A stretch of 64,000 nt of DNA from Lingula anatina (taxonomy: Eukaryota; Brachiopoda; Lingulata; Lingulida; Lingulidae). Position 1 is the first letter of the stretch. Every line of letters begins with the position of its first letter. Below are positions 60,229 to 64,000 of the stretch, in pieces. The position numbers and the translations under genes were made by a program. The stretch is taken from NCBI RefSeq assembly GCF_001039355.2, contig NW_019775003.1:290129-354128 (forward strand). The letters run 5' to 3'. The notes beneath the pieces were generated by a model. The model searched no databases. It saw only the letters and a list, made by a program, of their open reading frames with translations, and was not told where the DNA came from.

Positions 60229-63200
60229 CTGAAACAGAAGTTTTCATAATAGTTAACATATCTAAATGAAGTCAAACTCAAAGCAAAATAATAAAAGGAA
60301 GCATGAAACTACTAGAATTAATATTATGTGCAAACACTATGACATGAATATAAAATGTTCATTGTTGATAATAATCAATCAATTGTATATATAGATATAT
60401 ATAATTTTATAACTGACCATTCTTCTTAAAAATGTTATCAAAATACATATACAAACAAAACAAATTAACCTTACCTCCAGAAATCCAACAGAAAATGCAA
60501 TCAAACCTATAATAAATAACTGATCCCTGAATAATTGTAAAAGAGCACCAATACAACCATTTGTGTGAATCACATTATCAGCAGATTGTTCCTAAAATTG
60601 AAAAAAAAAATGATGATACTGATTGCATCAAGAATCGTAATGTCAAGGAAATCTTAAGATTCATGATAACCAAATAAATTTCAATAAAAGTCAAAATATT
60701 TCACAAAAAAAAAAAAAAACTGATTGTCTGAACCTGTAAAAAAATTACCAAATGTAAAAAAAATGTAGCAGTGTGTCTGATGTCAAAATATATTGAAGTG
60801 AGATTGGTTGGGATAGGAGACCATTCTCACAGGGCCCAAGAGGGGTGAGGCACAAAAAATACAAGTAAATAAAGTAAACAAAAAAGCATAATGAAAACAT
60901 TGATTATTCTATCCCAATGCCCTACATACAATAGTAAGATTTTTATGTTAAACTAATATGAACAATTATGCAAAGATTTCATAGGAAACTGCTCTTTCAG
61001 GTCACAGTAATAGAAACTTCCTGGACCTTGCAGCATGTGTGTGACTTACCCCCAGGCTCCTTGAACCATAGCCACACTGTATATTTTTGAGAAGTGACTG
61101 TGGCAGAGTTTGCTGCTTGCAGCAGGACATGGGAACACCACAGTGAGACACAGCAGCGGAGGAGCAATTGAAATATATGTTGACATCCCAGTCATTGTAG
61201 CCACTGCCCCCACAGCACTTGTACTGCATAAGAAATAAAGAATATTGTTAGAATAAAAACCATGTTATAGATGCTTTCCATAAAAAAAATTTATACTTAA
61301 CAGAATTTCACAGCAATACAGTTATGACAACATATCCTGATGTCCTTTTTAAAAATCATTTTTCATTCATCATGTACAACCAATGTATGTAACAAGGAAA
61401 AGAAATGTCAAGTGATATTATTGTCAGGTAAAATCACTTTCATTTAAGAAGTCCCTACCTCAGACTGTATGTAGTCTATAGCATTTTGTAAGTCGAGGTC
61501 ATCCTGATAGTTAACTATGGCCTGCCTGGTGTACTTGGTGAGGCCTGCTGTGATGTGGTCCAGAAAGACAAATGCTATAACACCAGAAGCCAACTCAGCC
61601 AGGAATACTAGCACCAATATGGCACAAAACTGAAATATTTTTTTCATTATTATTTTCACAGTGTATGGCAGTTATTACTGAAAATGTGAATTTTAAAACT
61701 TAAAAGTGCTCAAGGTTAATGGCACAATGCCACTATTAATGTACATCAAAATATTATTATTAATTAATATACTTTCAAGTCCACAATATAATACCTCATA
61801 TGCAGTGTCACTTTCTAACACATTGTATGTCCAGTTTTTTAGTTCATTCTTATTACCCCCACAGAAACCTATTCTGCTCCACTAACATATATTCAAACCT
61901 AACAAATAGCTATATCTACACTGTACCAATCCAAACAAAATAATCAACATAACACTTTGCTACCACTCATGCATTGGCAATACCTTCCCCCCCCCCTCCC
62001 CTCCACACGCAAGCACACACATGAACTAAAATTGAATGAAATAAAATCAAACCTGAACTAGAAAAGCACTCCGAGAGTGCAGACCTCCGCCAAGGCAGCG
62101 ATTTTTGATTATTATTATTGAATATTGATTGATTATTGATCCTGATCACAACCAAAAACTAATCACTTCTAAGTTAACCCATTTCCCACCTACCCTGAAA
62201 ATTTCATCAGAATCGGTCCATAACTTTTTGAGTTATGTTGATGACAAACAAACAGACAGACAGACAGACAGGAGTGAAAACATAACCTCCTTTGCAGAGG
62301 TAATAAAAAATTAAAATATCAAAAAAATCTGACTAATCTAATTTAGTCAATATACTCACTGTCTGTAGCAGACAGATATTTTCCCTCAGTGCACCTAAGC
62401 AGCCAAAGAAGCTGATGACAAACATAGCACACCCCACAGCAAGGACAAGGAAAGCAGGATCTGTTATCACACTATCCAGACTGGCAAACCCTTGTTTCTC
62501 TATCCTTGCCCAGCTCCCTATACCAATGAATGCTCCACCAGCCAGCTGAAATAATGATAAAACAACTGCACATGCAAACATATGCACACAGGCTATATAT
62601 ATATATCTGCCTTAAAATACCATAATGATATAATTTATTACTTGCAAAGTTGAAAAATCACAATGGATATGAAGCAAAAACTAAAGAGATGTTTAAAGAA
62701 CTAAGTAGAAAGATTTTCCTCATTGGGTCAAAGAGATCTATTAAAAACTGATGAATGTCTCATATCAACAATTTTTTTTAAAATTATGATAAATAACAGT
62801 ATAATTTTATTATACTTTGACTGTAATTTCAATGGGGTGTCACATGAAGAAAGCAAGATTTTGAAATGTGGCCATTTAAGCATGATTTGGTATGTAGTTT
62901 ATTTATTACATTATAGATTTGAATAACATTTTCCATAAATAAAAATCAAGCGTGTGTTTATATCTCTTGGTATAACAAATATGATATGATATATGTGGGA
63001 AGGGGGGGGGGGCTTAATTGTGGAACCTGATGAATTGAAATTCAAATATTTCTTTTAATCTGTCCAACATGTTTTATTTTTACCTTTTTCTGGTATAAAA
63101 GGTATAATGGGCATAAAGCTCTATGAATAAAGAGACGTGTCTGTTGAACTTTTGTGTAACAGTATGCAATACAGTTTTATAAAATATGTTTGTATATATG

Positions 63201-63760
63201 ATCCGGTCTTTACAAACAATGCAACAGTATGAGAGGCAGCTTTATGAAATCCAAGACGATCCAATTTTTACATACAAGCTGATAGCATTTAACTTAAAAC
63301 AATAATTTACTCTAGGATATACAAGTCAAATCAATTGCGCATTGGATTGTTTTTACTGTACCTGAGTAAAGTACGGTAACCTGAAACTGTACACACGATA
63401 TCAAAAATAAACACGTAACATGAGTCACCAACTGCAAATCTTAAAATTTGCACAGCTGCACTTTTAATGAACATGGTACTGAAACTGGCAGTGGTACATC
63501 AAATACGATGTGGCATACGTGGTAAAACAAACGACGATTTGCACTCGAATTATCACCAAATTTACAGCACATTATTTACAGCATCCACCAAAAAAACTTA
63601 CCCACACTAAAAAATTAATTCCAAATAAGCTGTATTTAGTCCATGTTTCACAGAGACAGCAGTCATCCACGGAGCAGCAACCCCCGTGCGTGCGAATCAC
63701 TCGTTCATCAAGAGACGTGGACTCGTGCCAATCTTGAACGTGGTTGCTGTAAGGCTGCAT
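60088..63760 (-). CDS. TspanC8-type tetraspanin, TSPAN33-like, 6 coding exons, 315 aa
   Basis: Four-pass membrane protein. TspanC8 members bind ADAM10 and control its exit from the ER and its substrate choice. Exons on the minus strand: 63760-63602, 62545-62360, 61629-61459, 61223-61050, 60591-60475, 60228-60088; every intron is GT-AG and phase 0. Layout: Cys-rich N-tail with CCSVDDCCLC, TM1 about 41-66, TM2 about 82-103, GALRENICLLQ loop, TM3 about 116-139, large loop about 140-252 with CCGG, TM4 about 254-279, 36-residue tail. The large loop has exactly eight Cys (175, 176, 192, 200, 206, 207, 222, 243), which defines TspanC8, and the conserved YFNCS sequon (N191). DPAFLV, RENICLLQT and DDLDLQNAID resemble TSPAN33 most, but orthology is not proven. 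Confidence 0.92.
60475..60591 (-). CDS. Tetraspanin exon 5: end of large loop and TM4
   Basis: Acceptor ATTTTAG; 39 codons. NGC gives the eighth loop cysteine (243), and LFIIGLIAFSVGFLE starts TM4. Donor GTAAGG. Confidence 0.95.
61050..61223 (-). CDS. Tetraspanin exon 4: CCG motif and seven of eight loop cysteines
   Basis: Acceptor TATGCAG; 58 codons starting YKCCGGSGYNDW and including YFNCSS and SCCK. Donor GTAAGT. Confidence 0.97.
61459..61629 (-). CDS. Tetraspanin exon 3: TM3 and start of large loop
   Basis: Acceptor ATTTCAG; 57 codons, TM3 FCAILVLVFLAELASG and YQDDLDLQNAIDYIQSE. Donor GTAGGG, weaker than consensus. Confidence 0.95.
62057..62312. mobile_element. RTE-type retrotransposon 3' tail or derived SINE
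   Basis: Contains GAGAGTGCAGACCTCCGCCA, then TTTCATCAGAATCGGTCCAT, AACTTTTTGAGTTATGTTGA, an ACAGACAG microsatellite, and AACCTCCTTTGCAGAGGTAA at the end. This arrangement is widespread in aquatic animal genomes and is, to my knowledge, the 3' part of a non-LTR (RTE-like) element. The ends are complementary (ACCTCCGCCAAGG with CCTTTGCAGAGGT). It sits in tetraspanin intron 2. Confidence 0.65.
62360..62545 (-). CDS. Tetraspanin exon 2: TM1 end to TM2 and small loop
   Basis: Acceptor TTTCAG; 62 codons including the FFGCLGALRENICLLQT signature that follows TM2. Donor GTGAGT. Confidence 0.95.
62546..63601 (-). other. Tetraspanin intron 1
   Basis: AT-rich intron with a TA microsatellite near 62596-62606 and a G run near 63003-63012. 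No other exon or RNA gene is seen. Confidence 0.6.
63602..63760 (-). CDS. Tetraspanin exon 1: start, Cys-rich N-tail, first half of TM1
   Basis: ATG at 63760-63758; 53 codons ending SLFGINFLVW with donor GTAAGT. The join to exon 2 (LAGGAFIGIGSW) aligns without gap to TM1 of TspanC8 relatives. N-tail cysteines are likely palmitoylation sites. CpG-rich sequence upstream (63.77-63.96 kb) fits a promoter. Confidence 0.85.
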
Positions 63761-64000
63761 AGCTCTAATTCAGAAAATGCCGTTTTATAAGGTGTGCAAC
63801 TTTGTGCATAGTTAACAACACGCATATACTCGCTCCATAAACCGTTTGCATTTGATTTCATGCGGGCTTCACTAATTTCCGATCCCGCCTGAGCACTCCG
63901 AGATCCGCCATGTTGTTTACACGACAAAGCCTCATTTTCAATATCAAGACAGTCTTTTACTTTGGTACATTAGCGAAATATCGTTGACAGAAAGGAGTTG
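63761..64000 (-). promoter_or_regulatory. Tetraspanin 5' flank, probable promoter/5' untranslated region
   Basis: Upstream of the tetraspanin start codon the sequence is richer in CpG (for example CCTGAGCACTCCGAGATCCG and CACTAATTTCCGATCCCGCC) than the AT-rich introns. No TATA box is obvious. The start site of transcription cannot be placed. Confidence 0.4.

Noticed and set aside
1-64000. A linked multi-gene system (defence cluster, toxin system, biosynthetic cluster)
   Set aside because: The four genes are ordinary animal housekeeping or signalling genes with unrelated roles, and no unknown conserved gene cluster was found.

Overview
The window looks like nuclear DNA from a bilaterian invertebrate, most likely a marine deuterostome or lophotrochozoan. 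It is AT-rich, has spliced genes with canonical GT-AG introns up to about 14 kb, and carries many small non-autonomous DNA transposons. A 5-base N gap at 7337-7341 shows it is a draft assembly. The phylum cannot be fixed from the sequence. I see no operons, CRISPR arrays, rRNA or tRNA genes.

Four protein-coding genes can be reconstructed. (1) A synaptotagmin-7-like gene on the + strand (coding exons 13329-42201, 7 exons, 510 aa): a luminal N-terminus with glycosylation sequons, one membrane segment, a short linker, and two C2 calcium-sensor domains. (2) A single-exon ankyrin-repeat/SOCS-box protein on the - strand (46896-45871, 341 aa), probably a Cullin-RING ligase substrate adaptor. (3) An APEX1-type AP endonuclease on the + strand (47251-54464, 8 coding exons, 302 aa). 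Its first coding exon is only six codons long and lies about 350 bp from the ankyrin gene start, so the two genes appear to share a bidirectional promoter. (4) A TspanC8-type tetraspanin, closest by eye to TSPAN33, on the - strand (63760-60088, 6 coding exons, 315 aa). Exon phases agree at every junction of the three spliced models.

Layout: 1-12.98 kb is non-coding with several transposon relics. 12.98-42.2 kb is the synaptotagmin-7 gene, whose 13.7-kb first intron holds a minisatellite split by a solo LTR, a CpG-richer patch with a TTAA-flanked element, a recent tandem duplication, and a 109-bp-arm inverted repeat with another transposon nested in it. 42.2-45.9 kb is the 3' flank shared by convergent synaptotagmin-7 and ankyrin/SOCS genes, with a retroelement tail fragment bounded by inverted repeats. 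46.9-54.5 kb is APEX1; its first intron contains a decayed tyrosine-recombinase-like (DUF3504) relic and a strong palindrome. 54.5-60.1 kb is the convergent flank of APEX1 and the tetraspanin. The tetraspanin fills the rest, with its promoter near the right edge.

The four genes do not form an obvious pathway: membrane-fusion calcium sensing, ubiquitin ligase adaptor, base-excision repair, and ADAM10-type protease trafficking. I did not find a convincing new biological system. The most notable points are residue changes in known proteins (C2B fifth ligand Asp to Glu; APEX1 redox Cys to Val), the six-codon APEX1 exon in a head-to-head gene pair, and the nested and palindromic repeats.
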